In this document: positions 34,938 through 42,975 of the stretch, in pieces | Numbering within the stretch: the first letter of the stretch is position 1 | How the letters are laid out: every line of letters starts with the position of its first letter | DNA from: Methyloversatilis sp. | GTDB taxonomy: Bacteria > Pseudomonadota > Gammaproteobacteria > Burkholderiales > Rhodocyclaceae | Reading direction: 5' to 3' | Length of the DNA stretch: 64,000 bases | NCBI RefSeq assembly: GCF_030696805.1 | Contig: NZ_JAUYRO010000034.1 | Span: 54,764 to 118,763 of the forward strand | Program-made: the position numbers and the translations under genes | The notes under the pieces: generated by a model | What the model was told of the DNA's origin: nothing | Databases searched by the model: none | The model's input: only the letters and a program-made list of their open reading frames with translations

Positions 34938-36584
34938 TTACTGCAGCTTGAAGCCGGCGTAGTTCGACGCCGTGACCTCGTCGCACTTCTGGCGATAGGT
35001 ACCGACACCGCCGATATAGGACAGCAGACGACGCGGTTTGCCTTCGACGTTCGAGCCCATGTACCAGGAGTCGGTCTTGGTCACCAGCGTTGCGTTGGCA
35101 ATTTCGTCGTGGTGCTCGACCCACTTGTCTTCCATCTCCCTGGTCGGCTCGATCACCTTCAGGTCATGGCTTTCCATGTACTTGATGCAGTCGGTCACCC
35201 AGTCAACCTGCTGCTGCAGGCACGTGGTCATGTTGCACAACGCAGCCGACGGCGCCAGTGGCGCGGCGGTGGTGAACAGGTTGGGATAGCCGTTCACCAT
35301 CAGGCCCATGGTGCTGCGGATATCCTTGTTCCAGTCTTCGGTCAGCGAGCGGCCGCCACGACCCCGGATGTCCATGCGGGTCAGCGCGCCGGTGCCGGCG
35401 TCGAAACCGGTGGCCAGGATGAGCACATCCAGTTCGTGGATCTTGCCATCGGCCGTCTTCACGCCTTCCGGTGTCACGCAAACAATCGGCGAGGCCTTCA
35501 CGTCGACGATTTCGACGTTCGGACGCATGAAGGCTTCAAGGAACTGCGTTTCCAGCGGCACGCGGTGGGTGCCGAAACCGTAGCTGGTCGGGATCAGCTT
35601 TTCGGCCAGCACCGGGTCCTTGATGCGTTCGCGCATTTTCTCGCGCACGAATTCGGACACTTCGTCATTCACCTTCTGGTCGGTGAACATTTCCGGGTAC
35701 AGCGTGAGCCAGAAACTCAGCGAGCCGTCGGCCCACACCTTTTCCATCAGTTCGCGGCGCGCCTCGGGCGTCATGTCGTAGAAGCTGTCGCCGGCGAAGT
35801 CGTAGTCGAAACCGGCGAAGGTGCCCTGCACGCGCTTGCGCATGTCGTGGAAACCTTCCTTCTGCGCCGCGCGGTCGCTGTCGCCGTACTTCGGGTTGCG
35901 CATCGGAATGATGTATTGCGGCGTGCGCAGGAACACCTTCATGTGGCCGACCTGGCTGGCAATGGTCTGGATGACCTGGATGCCGGTCGCGCCCGTGCCG
36001 ACGACGCCGACGCGCTTGCCGGCAAGCTGCACCGGCTCCTTTGGCCAGCGCGCCGTGTGAAAGATCGGGCCCTTGAAGGTTTCCTGCCCCGGAAAGGTGG
36101 AGGTCAGCGGGGCCGACAGCATGCCGGCGCACGACACGAAGTACTTGGCGTCGAGCACTTCACCGGCATCGGTGCGGATCTGCCAGCGGTTCGTTGCTTC
36201 GTCGAAACGGGCACTCACGACACGGGTGTTGAAGCGGATGTCCTTGCGCAGGTCGCAGCGGTCGGCGATGAAGTTCAGGTAAGCCTCGGTTTCCGGCTGG
36301 GCCGGGAAGCGCTCGCTCCAGTTCCACTCCTTCGCCAGTTCTTCCGAAAACCAGTACTGGTAGATGTAGGCCTGCGAATCAACGCGCGCGCCGGGGTAGC
36401 GGTTCCAGTACCAGGTGCCGCCCACGGCCGAGCCGGCTTCGATGGCCACCACGTTCAGGCCCTGCTGGCGCAGCCGGTACAACTGGTACATGCCGGCCAC
36501 GCCGGCGCCGATCACCACCGCATCGAAAGTCGTCACCTTGCCCTGCATGTCGGCTGCCTTGGCAGCCACGGTAGATGTTGTCAT
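34938..36584 (-). CDS. Baeyer-Villiger-type flavin monooxygenase
   Basis: A 548-aa FAD- and NADPH-dependent monooxygenase that inserts oxygen next to ketones. The FAD loop VIGAGVAGMYQLYRL is near residue 25, the NADPH loop is VGVVGTGATGIQV, and the Baeyer-Villiger fingerprint F-x-G-x3-H-T-x2-W-P is present as FKGPIFHTARWP. Length is as for cyclohexanone or phenylacetone monooxygenases. It starts behind AGGAGGAGG. The gene stands alone except for the AraC regulator downstream. The substrate is unknown. Confidence 0.94.
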   Translation of the reverse strand: MTTSTVAAKAADMQGKVTTFDAVVIGAGVAGMYQLYRLRQQGLNVVAIEAGSAVGGTWYWNRYPGARVDSQAYIYQYWFSEELAKEWNWSERFPAQPETEAYLNFIADRCDLRKDIRFNTRVVSARFDEATNRWQIRTDAGEVLDAKYFVSCAGMLSAPLTSTFPGQETFKGPIFHTARWPKEPVQLAGKRVGVVGTGATGIQVIQTIASQVGHMKVFLRTPQYIIPMRNPKYGDSDRAAQKEGFHDMRKRVQGTFAGFDYDFAGDSFYDMTPEARRELMEKVWADGSLSFWLTLYPEMFTDQKVNDEVSEFVREKMRERIKDPVLAEKLIPTSYGFGTHRVPLETQFLEAFMRPNVEIVDVKASPIVCVTPEGVKTADGKIHELDVLILATGFDAGTGALTRMDIRGRGGRSLTEDWNKDIRSTMGLMVNGYPNLFTTAAPLAPSAALCNMTTCLQQQVDWVTDCIKYMESHDLKVIEPTREMEDKWVEHHDEIANATLVTKTDSWYMGSNVEGKPRRLLSYIGGVGTYRQKCDEVTASNYAGFKLQ

Positions 36585-37132
36585 TTTTCCTCCTCCTTAT
36601 GAGTCTGTGTGCCGGTTCCTGGCGCGCCGCGGTGTCGGAAGACCAACCGGCCCTCCGCACGAACGCCATTGGAGCCCGACTGTAGAGACAGGCGTGCCGC
36701 GTGGCTTGAACAAAAGCAGCGATTGTTTGAACGAACCGGGCGATGTCGGCAGCCGCCGATCTCGATACCGCGCTCGCCTCCCTGTGGCGATCCACGGCCG
36801 GATCCGACCTCGCCTTCGCCGCGATCGTCGACAACCGCCCGACCGCCCGGTACCGGAACCCGACCGGCTGTTGCTGCGGGCGACTTCGCGGGCGGCCGGG
36901 CTGTGGGCTGTGGGCTGCGCAACGGCGGCGGGATGCCGCGCTTCGTCGCCATTGAGGGTGGGGGATCCTGCAGATTGCCACGGCTCAAGAACAGTCAAGC
37001 CGACGAAACAGGATCCATCAACGGCAGGCCCGGGCGGCGATACGACGATCGGGCTCAGGCAGTCCGGAGCATCCCTGTACATGTCGTGGCGGTGACCTAC
37101 ACTGCAGTCAGACAGCCTGAGGAGTCGCCAGC
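36585..37132 (+). other. Intergenic region without a supported gene
   Basis: This 548-bp divergent region separates the monooxygenase and the second PEP-CTERM gene. Several open frames cross it, but they run into the PEP-CTERM gene out of frame or lack ribosome sites and family resemblance. It carries the strong ribosome sites of both flanking genes at its ends. I found no clear sigma-70 or sigma-54 box. Confidence 0.6.
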
Positions 37133-38155
37133 ATGCGAATCGCCATTGCAAGCTCATCGGCCGTGGTCCTCTTCGCGTTTGCCGGCCCGACCGCGCACGC
37201 CGCAACCGCCTCCGTGTATGCGCACGTCGAGACGAGATACGAGCCGAACGTCATCGGTCCCAACACCTCGTCCTGCAACACCAACAACGACACGCGCGAG
37301 TGCAATCGCTTGCTCGACCAGCCGCTGCTGGTCACCGACCAGAATGGCGTGTCGACCGCCAGCCAGCTGCGGCGCGAAGTGTTTGCACCGACCAACACCG
37401 GCGGCGTTCCGAACTTCCTGCTGACCGGCAATGCCCATGCGCTTGCGCTGCCGGGTTCGCTGCACGCCTCGGTCACGGTCGCAGTCAGCGGCACGGGTGG
37501 CGCCTTCGTGCCGGGCATCAGCGGCTACGGCTACGCGGCGGTCGAAGACCGCATCCGGATCCGGTCTTCGACACTCGCCGACGGAACGGCCGTCACGCTG
37601 AGCACCGTATTCAACATCACCGGCATCGGCGAAGGCACGCTGTATGTGAACGTGGCCGGCAGACGCAACGGCATCGAGACGGTCCTGTTCGGCGATACCG
37701 AATCGTCGAACAGCGCCCTGAGAAGCATTGCGGGCATGGGTGGCTCGTTCATCGCCTACATCGGCGAAACGCTGGGTGTCGACTACAGCCTGCGCGCGTC
37801 GACCGGTGTCAGTACTGCGGCCTGGCGGGCGGACGAAGTGGCGAACGGGCGCATGTCGCAGTCGACCTACGGCAACTCCGCGTACCTGTATTTCGCTTCA
37901 GCCGACCCTGCCGTGGATGTCTATATCGACGGCGTGGGTGGCTACGACTACGTGCTGCCACCCGCTATTCCAGAACCGCACACGGCGCTGCTCATGCTGC
38001 TGGGCCTGACCGTCGTCGGCGCGGGCGCGCGGCGGCGGCGGCACGACAGCCCTGGTTCCGGAGGGGCGGCGGTATTCGTGAAAAGGAAGGCTTCTGGTTC
38101 TCGCCCCATTGAAGAACCGTGGCTCAAGACACTCATGCAGGTCTCCGGGCACTGA
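37133..38155 (+). CDS. Atypical PEP-CTERM protein with C-terminal extension
   Basis: A 340-aa exported protein with a signal peptide ending at AHAA, and a body of beta-rich, Gly/Thr/Ser-rich sequence. The sorting tail is present (IPEPHTALLMLLGLTVVGAG, then ARRRR), but the frame goes on for about 37 residues with Gly, Ser and Lys. Sorting tails normally end within a few residues of the Arg cluster. ATG 37133 follows GAGGAG. Either the extension is real, or a small sequence change removed the normal stop. Confidence 0.85.
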   Translation: MRIAIASSSAVVLFAFAGPTAHAATASVYAHVETRYEPNVIGPNTSSCNTNNDTRECNRLLDQPLLVTDQNGVSTASQLRREVFAPTNTGGVPNFLLTGNAHALALPGSLHASVTVAVSGTGGAFVPGISGYGYAAVEDRIRIRSSTLADGTAVTLSTVFNITGIGEGTLYVNVAGRRNGIETVLFGDTESSNSALRSIAGMGGSFIAYIGETLGVDYSLRASTGVSTAAWRADEVANGRMSQSTYGNSAYLYFASADPAVDVYIDGVGGYDYVLPPAIPEPHTALLMLLGLTVVGAGARRRRHDSPGSGGAAVFVKRKASGSRPIEEPWLKTLMQVSGH

Positions 38156-38304
38156 ACCAGCAAACAGCGTGCTGAACCGACGGGCCGGTCGGCTGTCTGC
38201 GCAATTCGAACGGTCGGGAGCTGAAGTGGGCAGTCGAGGCGGCAATAGGCATCCTGGCCGACCGATGCCATGCTTTCACCCTGCACACATCCGAACTTCC
38301 TTTC

Positions 38305-39867
38305 ATGAGCGTAGCCGCACAGGACACGGAGGTCGTCGTTTTCGACGGTCAGCCACTTGACGTAGAAGCCATTGATGCCATTGCGCGCGGCCGGCGGCGC
38401 GCATGCTTGTCCAGTGATCAACGGTTCCGCGACCGCATCGATGCCGGCGCACGGGCGGTGCTGCAATTGCTCGCCGACGAGGGCGTGATCTACGGCGTCA
38501 CCACCGGCTACGGCGCATCGTGTACGGTACCGGTGCCCCCCTCCCAGATCGTCGAACTGCCGCATCACCTGTATGCGTATCACGGTGTGGGCATGGGACG
38601 CCTGCTCGACGCCGAAGAAACGCGTGCCGTGCTGGCGGCGCGCCTTGCCTCGCTGTGCCAGGGCATGTCCGGTGTGCGCCATGCGCTGCTGCAGCAGATC
38701 GAGGTGTTTCTGCGCCACGACATCCTGCCGTGCATTCCGGCCGAAGGTTCGGTCGGTGCCAGCGGCGATTTGACGCCGCTGTCTTACGTGGCGGCGGCGC
38801 TGTGCGGCGAGCGCGACGTGCTGTGGCAGGGCCGGAGAATGCCGGCCATAGAGGCGCTGCAACAGGCCGGTGTCGAGCCGCTGGCGCTGCAGCCGAAGGA
38901 AGGTCTGGCAATCATGAACGGCACAGCCGTCATGACCGCACTGGCCTGCCTCGCCTGGCAGCGGGCACAGCGGTGCAGCCGCATCGCCACCCGTCTGACC
39001 GCGCTCAACGTGTTCGCGACGGCGGGCAATCCGCACCACTTCGACGCGCTGCTGTTCGACGCCAAACCGCATCCGGGCCCGCGTGCGGTCGCGCGCTGGC
39101 TGCGCCGCGATCTGGCCTGCGCCGACGCCGCCGGCCGCAATCCCGCGCGACTGCAGGACCGGTATTCGCTGCGCTGCGCACCGCACGTGATCGGCGTGCT
39201 GGAAGACGCACTGCCTTTCACCCGGTCCTTGATCGAAAACGAACTGAACAGCGCCAACGACAATCCGCTGATCGACGCGGTATCGGGCCGTGTGCTGCAC
39301 GGCGGCCATTTCTACGGCGGTCATGTGGCGTTCGCGATGGACAGCCTGAAGATCGCCATCGCCAATGTGCTCGACCTGCTCGACCGGCAACTGGCTCTGT
39401 TGGTGGACAGCCGCTTCAGCCATGGCCTGCCCGACAATCTGTCGGCCGCCACCGCGGATCGGAGCGCCATCAACCACGGGCTGAAGGCGTTGCAGATCGC
39501 GGTGTCCGCGTGGACCGCCGAAGCGCTGAAGGCGACCGTGCCTGCATCGGTGTTCTCGCGCTCGACCGAGTGCCACAACCAGGACAAGGTGAGCATGGGC
39601 ACAATCGCGGCGCGCGACTGCCAGCGCATCCTCGATCTGGGCGATCAGGTGCTGGCCGCCCTGCTGATCGCGGCCCGGCAGGCCGTCACGCTGCGGCTGC
39701 GCATCGACGGCGGCACATTGCCGCCGGTGCTGGCCGAAACGCAGGCCTGGCTCGAGACGCAGATTCCGCTGGTGGTCGAGGACCGCGCACTCGATCGGGA
39801 ACTGATCAGCCTGGTCAATGCACTGCGCGACAGCAGCGCATGCAGCGTGCTGGAGTCGGGCGGATGA
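38305..39867 (+). CDS. Aromatic amino acid (tyrosine) ammonia-lyase of PYP operon
   Basis: A 520-aa MIO-dependent lyase. The Ala-Ser-Gly triad that forms the MIO cofactor is at 152-154 (EGSVGASGDLTPLS), and the catalytic Tyr is in VIYGVTTGYG near residue 63. It has full-length HAL/PAL/TAL architecture. Context decides the function: the next genes encode a coumarate-type ligase and photoactive yellow protein, so it most likely makes p-coumarate from tyrosine. The selectivity loop reads LYAYHGVGMG, with Tyr-His where HutH has Ser-His. Start ATG 38305 has only a weak ribosome site. The stop overlaps the ligase gene by ATGA. Confidence 0.9.
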   Translation: MSVAAQDTEVVVFDGQPLDVEAIDAIARGRRRACLSSDQRFRDRIDAGARAVLQLLADEGVIYGVTTGYGASCTVPVPPSQIVELPHHLYAYHGVGMGRLLDAEETRAVLAARLASLCQGMSGVRHALLQQIEVFLRHDILPCIPAEGSVGASGDLTPLSYVAAALCGERDVLWQGRRMPAIEALQQAGVEPLALQPKEGLAIMNGTAVMTALACLAWQRAQRCSRIATRLTALNVFATAGNPHHFDALLFDAKPHPGPRAVARWLRRDLACADAAGRNPARLQDRYSLRCAPHVIGVLEDALPFTRSLIENELNSANDNPLIDAVSGRVLHGGHFYGGHVAFAMDSLKIAIANVLDLLDRQLALLVDSRFSHGLPDNLSAATADRSAINHGLKALQIAVSAWTAEALKATVPASVFSRSTECHNQDKVSMGTIAARDCQRILDLGDQVLAALLIAARQAVTLRLRIDGGTLPPVLAETQAWLETQIPLVVEDRALDRELISLVNALRDSSACSVLESGG

Positions 39868-41105
39868 CGGCGCCCTGGTACGCCGACCAGGCGGCGCTCG
39901 CCCGGGTGCTGGCCGACCTGATCGCCGATGAAATCCGGCGTCTCCGGCCGGGCGGCTCCGCGCCTCCGCCACCGCCCTGGCCGCACGACCTGTCGCTGGG
40001 CGACACCGGCTTCGGCCTCGACTCGCTCGAACGCTACACGGTGGCCGCGGCAATCGCCGAAATGCTGCAGCTTCACGAATCTTCGGTGATCGATGAACTG
40101 CCTGCTGCGGGGCAGTTCGGCCAGTGGTGCGCCCTGGCCGGACAAGGTCTTGCGCAGGCGGGCACGCACCTGACCTTCCGTACGTCCGGCAGCACCGGAA
40201 CGCCAAAGCCGTGCCCGCACGCACTGCACCGGCTCGAAGCCGAGGCCGACGCGCTGGCGGACTACATCGGACCGCGCCGACGGGTGCTGGTGGCGGTGCC
40301 GGTACATCACATCTATGGCTTCATTTTCGGGGTGCTGCTTCCGCCTCGGCTGGGCGCTCGCCGCACCGAGGACATCCGCCAACTGTCGCCGCTTGCGCTG
40401 GAAGGCCGGCTGCAAGCGGGCGATCTGATCGTGAGCCATCCGGCACACTGGGCGCTGGTCGCCCGATTCTGCCCGCGACTGCCGGCCGACGTCGTCGGGA
40501 TCACATCCACGGCGCCCTGCCCCGACACCCTGGCCGACGAACTGATTGCGAAAGGTCTGGCACGCCTGATCCAGATCTACGGCAGTTCGGAAACGGCCGG
40601 CATCGGCTGGCGCGATGGCGCAGGCGCGACCTACGAATTGATGCCGCACTGGCAGCGCACGCAAGGCGATACGCACACCGGCGACACGGTACTCACGCAG
40701 ACATCGGCGGACGGCGCGCCCGTTCAGGCCGTGCTGCAGGACGCCCTCGAATGGCTGCCTGACCACCACCGTCAGTTCCGGCTTGCCGGCCGACGGGACG
40801 AGGCGGTGCAGGTGGCCGGCGTGAATGTGTTTCCGGCCCGGGTGCGCGCCGTGCTGCTGGAACACCCGCTGGTCGAGGCATGCGCCGTGCGACGCATGTC
40901 GGCACGGGAGGGCGAGCGGTTGAAGGCCTTCATCGTACCGCGCGCAGGCACAGCCCTCGCTGCATTGCTTCCCGAGCTCGAGGCGTGGGCACAAGGGCGA
41001 TTGCCAGCCCCTGAATGCCCGCGCGGGTGGACCTTCGGAGACCGGCTACCGACCGACGAACGCGGCAAGGCTGCCGACTGGCCCCTTGCACCTCAGGTGC
41101 GATGA
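39864..41105 (+). CDS. p-Coumarate ligase (4CL-like) with N-terminal carrier-like segment
   Basis: A 413-aa ANL-superfamily ligase that activates p-coumarate for attachment to PYP. The phosphate loop is FRTSGSTGTPKP near residue 103-114, the second motif YGSSETAG, the hinge VAGVNVFPARV, and the C-terminal catalytic Lys is in TDERGKAADW. It is shorter than plant 4CL (about 550 aa). Residues 45-70 (GDTGFGLDSLERYTVAAAI) look like a phosphopantetheine-site region of an acyl carrier protein, with Ser in the DSL motif. It overlaps the lyase gene and lies 153 bp before pyp. Confidence 0.88.
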   Translation: MTAPWYADQAALARVLADLIADEIRRLRPGGSAPPPPPWPHDLSLGDTGFGLDSLERYTVAAAIAEMLQLHESSVIDELPAAGQFGQWCALAGQGLAQAGTHLTFRTSGSTGTPKPCPHALHRLEAEADALADYIGPRRRVLVAVPVHHIYGFIFGVLLPPRLGARRTEDIRQLSPLALEGRLQAGDLIVSHPAHWALVARFCPRLPADVVGITSTAPCPDTLADELIAKGLARLIQIYGSSETAGIGWRDGAGATYELMPHWQRTQGDTHTGDTVLTQTSADGAPVQAVLQDALEWLPDHHRQFRLAGRRDEAVQVAGVNVFPARVRAVLLEHPLVEACAVRRMSAREGERLKAFIVPRAGTALAALLPELEAWAQGRLPAPECPRGWTFGDRLPTDERGKAADWPLAPQVR

Positions 41106-41258
41106 AACACGCGCCGGCAGGCCACCCGGCGCCGCAACGTCCGCTCAAGTCTGGCAACAAAATGCCGACATACAGAACGCTAACTAAAGTAGCCACCGCC
41201 TTTGCATTGCCGTCCGGCGCACGTCGATGTGGCCGGAGATTCAGACCCAAGGAGCACC

Positions 41259-41651
41259 ATGAACACTGAACGTACCGTGGCCTTTGCCGACGCCGCCGTC
41301 TTCGACTTTCTTGAGCGCGCCAGCGATGCCGAACTGGACGGACTGGATTTCGGCGTCATCGGCATGGATGACGCTTCACACGTCACGCGCTACAACCGCT
41401 TCGAGTCGGTGGCCGCGGGCCTGTCGCCCGAACGCGTGCTCGGCCATGCGCTGTTCACGGTCGTCGCGCCGTGCATGAACAACTTCATGATCGCCCAGCG
41501 CTTCGAGGACGCGCTGGAAGGTGGCAGCACGCTCGACGACACCATCGATTACGTACTGACGCTGCGCATGCGGCCAGTCAAGGTGAAGCTCAGATTGCTC
41601 GCCCGAACCGGCAGCGCCCTGCGCTATGTGCTGGTTCACCGTCAGGCCTGA
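41259..41651 (+). CDS. pyp: Photoactive yellow protein
   Basis: A 130-aa PAS-fold blue-light receptor that binds p-coumarate as a thioester. The chromophore Cys is in VVAPC (Cys72, matching Cys69 of the Halorhodospira protein). Tyr45 and Glu49 (RYNRFES) match Tyr42 and Glu46, which hydrogen-bond the chromophore. At the positions of Thr50 and Arg52 it has Ala and Leu. The start ATG 41259 follows AAGGAG. It lies between the coumarate ligase and two c-di-GMP proteins, 13 bp before the first. This makes a light-controlled c-di-GMP output likely. Confidence 0.95.
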   Translation: MNTERTVAFADAAVFDFLERASDAELDGLDFGVIGMDDASHVTRYNRFESVAAGLSPERVLGHALFTVVAPCMNNFMIAQRFEDALEGGSTLDDTIDYVLTLRMRPVKVKLRLLARTGSALRYVLVHRQA

Positions 41652-41664
41652 GACGGAGCCCCGC

Positions 41665-42975
41665 ATGAGCGCACCCGTAGAAGAGGAATACGAAGCGCTG
41701 TTGCAGTTCATGTACATGGCCCCGATCGGCCTGGTGCAGACGCTGGCAGACGGCGAGATCACCATGGTCAATCCGCTCTGTGCACAGTTGCTGATGCCGC
41801 TCTCTCCGGATGGCCAGCTGTCCAACCTGTTTACGGCACTTGAGGCCGTCGTGCCCGACCTGCGCCAGCGCGTGCGGGAATTCACCCAGATGCACGGCAC
41901 CATCTGCGATGCGCAGCAAGTGCCGATCTCGACCGGTCAGACCGGCCGCCGGCAGCACCAGGTGCTGTCGCTGACCTTGCTCAAGCTGGACGCCGAACGT
42001 TTGATGGCCGTGCTTTCGGATGTGACGCAATCGGTCCGCCGCGAGCGCGAGCTGCGCCAGAGCCAGGCCTGGATCAATACGCTGGCCATTGGCCTGAGCG
42101 ACTACGCGCTGGTGTCACTCGACCACCGCGGTTGCGTGCAGGACTGGAACCCGAGCATCAGCCGGATCACCGGCTTCAACCGGGAGCAGGTCGAAGGCCG
42201 GAGCCTGTCGCTGTTCTACCCGGCCGATGCCATGTCCGACCAGCGGGTGCTCGATCGCCTGCACGAAGCTGATCTGACAGGCTGGAGTCTTGATGAAGGC
42301 TGGTGCCTGCGCGCCGACGGCGGCCGCTACTGGGGCAGCTGCCTCATTGCCCCACTGCACGACAGTGATGGCGACCCGTCGGACGAACATGCCTACAGCC
42401 TCATCATCCGCGACGTGTCGGATCGGCGCGAGGCGGCCGAAGCGATGCTGAAGGCCGTGTCCTGCGATCACCTCACCGGGCTGTTCAATCGCCGCGCCTT
42501 CGTCGAGGCGGTCGAACTGGAAATGCAGCGCTGGGCCCGCTCGCCGCGACCGTTGTCGCTGGTCATGATCGACGCCGATCACTTCAAGCGGATCAACGAC
42601 CAGTACGGGCACGTCACCGGCGACGGCGTGCTGCGCCATCTGGCCGCCAGCATGACCGCGACCTTCCGTGCGATGGATGTGCTGGCGCGCTTCGGTGGCG
42701 AGGAATTCATCGTGCTGCTGCCAGACACGTCGCTTGAGGGCGCCGAGCTGGTCGCACAGCGACTGTGTTGCCTGATCGAAGCCACGCCGGCAGTGGTCGG
42801 CGAGCACACGGTGCGTTACACCGTCAGCGCCGGTGCTGCGATCATGGACGCCGACGCGACCGATTTCGACGTCCTGGTGCAGCGCGCCGACGAGGCGCTC
42901 TACGCCGCAAAGGCCAAAGGTCGCAACCGGGTCGAACGCTGGCACCCTGCCACCCAGCCGGCCGCCCTGCCATGA
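41665..42975 (+). CDS. PAS-PAS-GGDEF diguanylate cyclase downstream of pyp
   Basis: A 436-aa soluble protein. Residues 1-135 form a PAS-like domain that is similar to the N-terminus of the next protein. Residues 140-270 are a second PAS with VQDWNPSISRITGF. Residues 275-430 are a GGDEF domain with FGGEEF and an intact inhibitory site RAMD five residues before it. It has no membrane span, so it can be controlled by soluble PYP. The first PAS is a candidate PYP-interaction domain. Start ATG 41665 has GGAG; the stop overlaps the next gene by ATGA. Confidence 0.92.
   Translation: MSAPVEEEYEALLQFMYMAPIGLVQTLADGEITMVNPLCAQLLMPLSPDGQLSNLFTALEAVVPDLRQRVREFTQMHGTICDAQQVPISTGQTGRRQHQVLSLTLLKLDAERLMAVLSDVTQSVRRERELRQSQAWINTLAIGLSDYALVSLDHRGCVQDWNPSISRITGFNREQVEGRSLSLFYPADAMSDQRVLDRLHEADLTGWSLDEGWCLRADGGRYWGSCLIAPLHDSDGDPSDEHAYSLIIRDVSDRREAAEAMLKAVSCDHLTGLFNRRAFVEAVELEMQRWARSPRPLSLVMIDADHFKRINDQYGHVTGDGVLRHLAASMTATFRAMDVLARFGGEEFIVLLPDTSLEGAELVAQRLCCLIEATPAVVGEHTVRYTVSAGAAIMDADATDFDVLVQRADEALYAAKAKGRNRVERWHPATQPAALP

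Noticed and set aside
34203..36602. A 799-residue plus-strand frame
   Set aside because: It is the antisense of the AraC and monooxygenase genes, whose motifs are clear on the minus strand; long antisense frames are common in GC-rich DNA.
38305..39867. Histidine ammonia-lyase (hutH) of histidine breakdown
   Set aside because: No hutU, hutI or hutG is near. The next genes are a coumarate ligase and photoactive yellow protein, and the selectivity loop differs from HutH.
37948..40224. A 758-residue minus-strand frame
   Set aside because: It is antisense to the lyase and ligase genes and has no ribosome site or family motif.
38520..41105. An 861-residue frame over the lyase and ligase genes
   Set aside because: Its N-terminal 450 residues are a wrong-frame reading of the lyase gene; only the ligase part is real.
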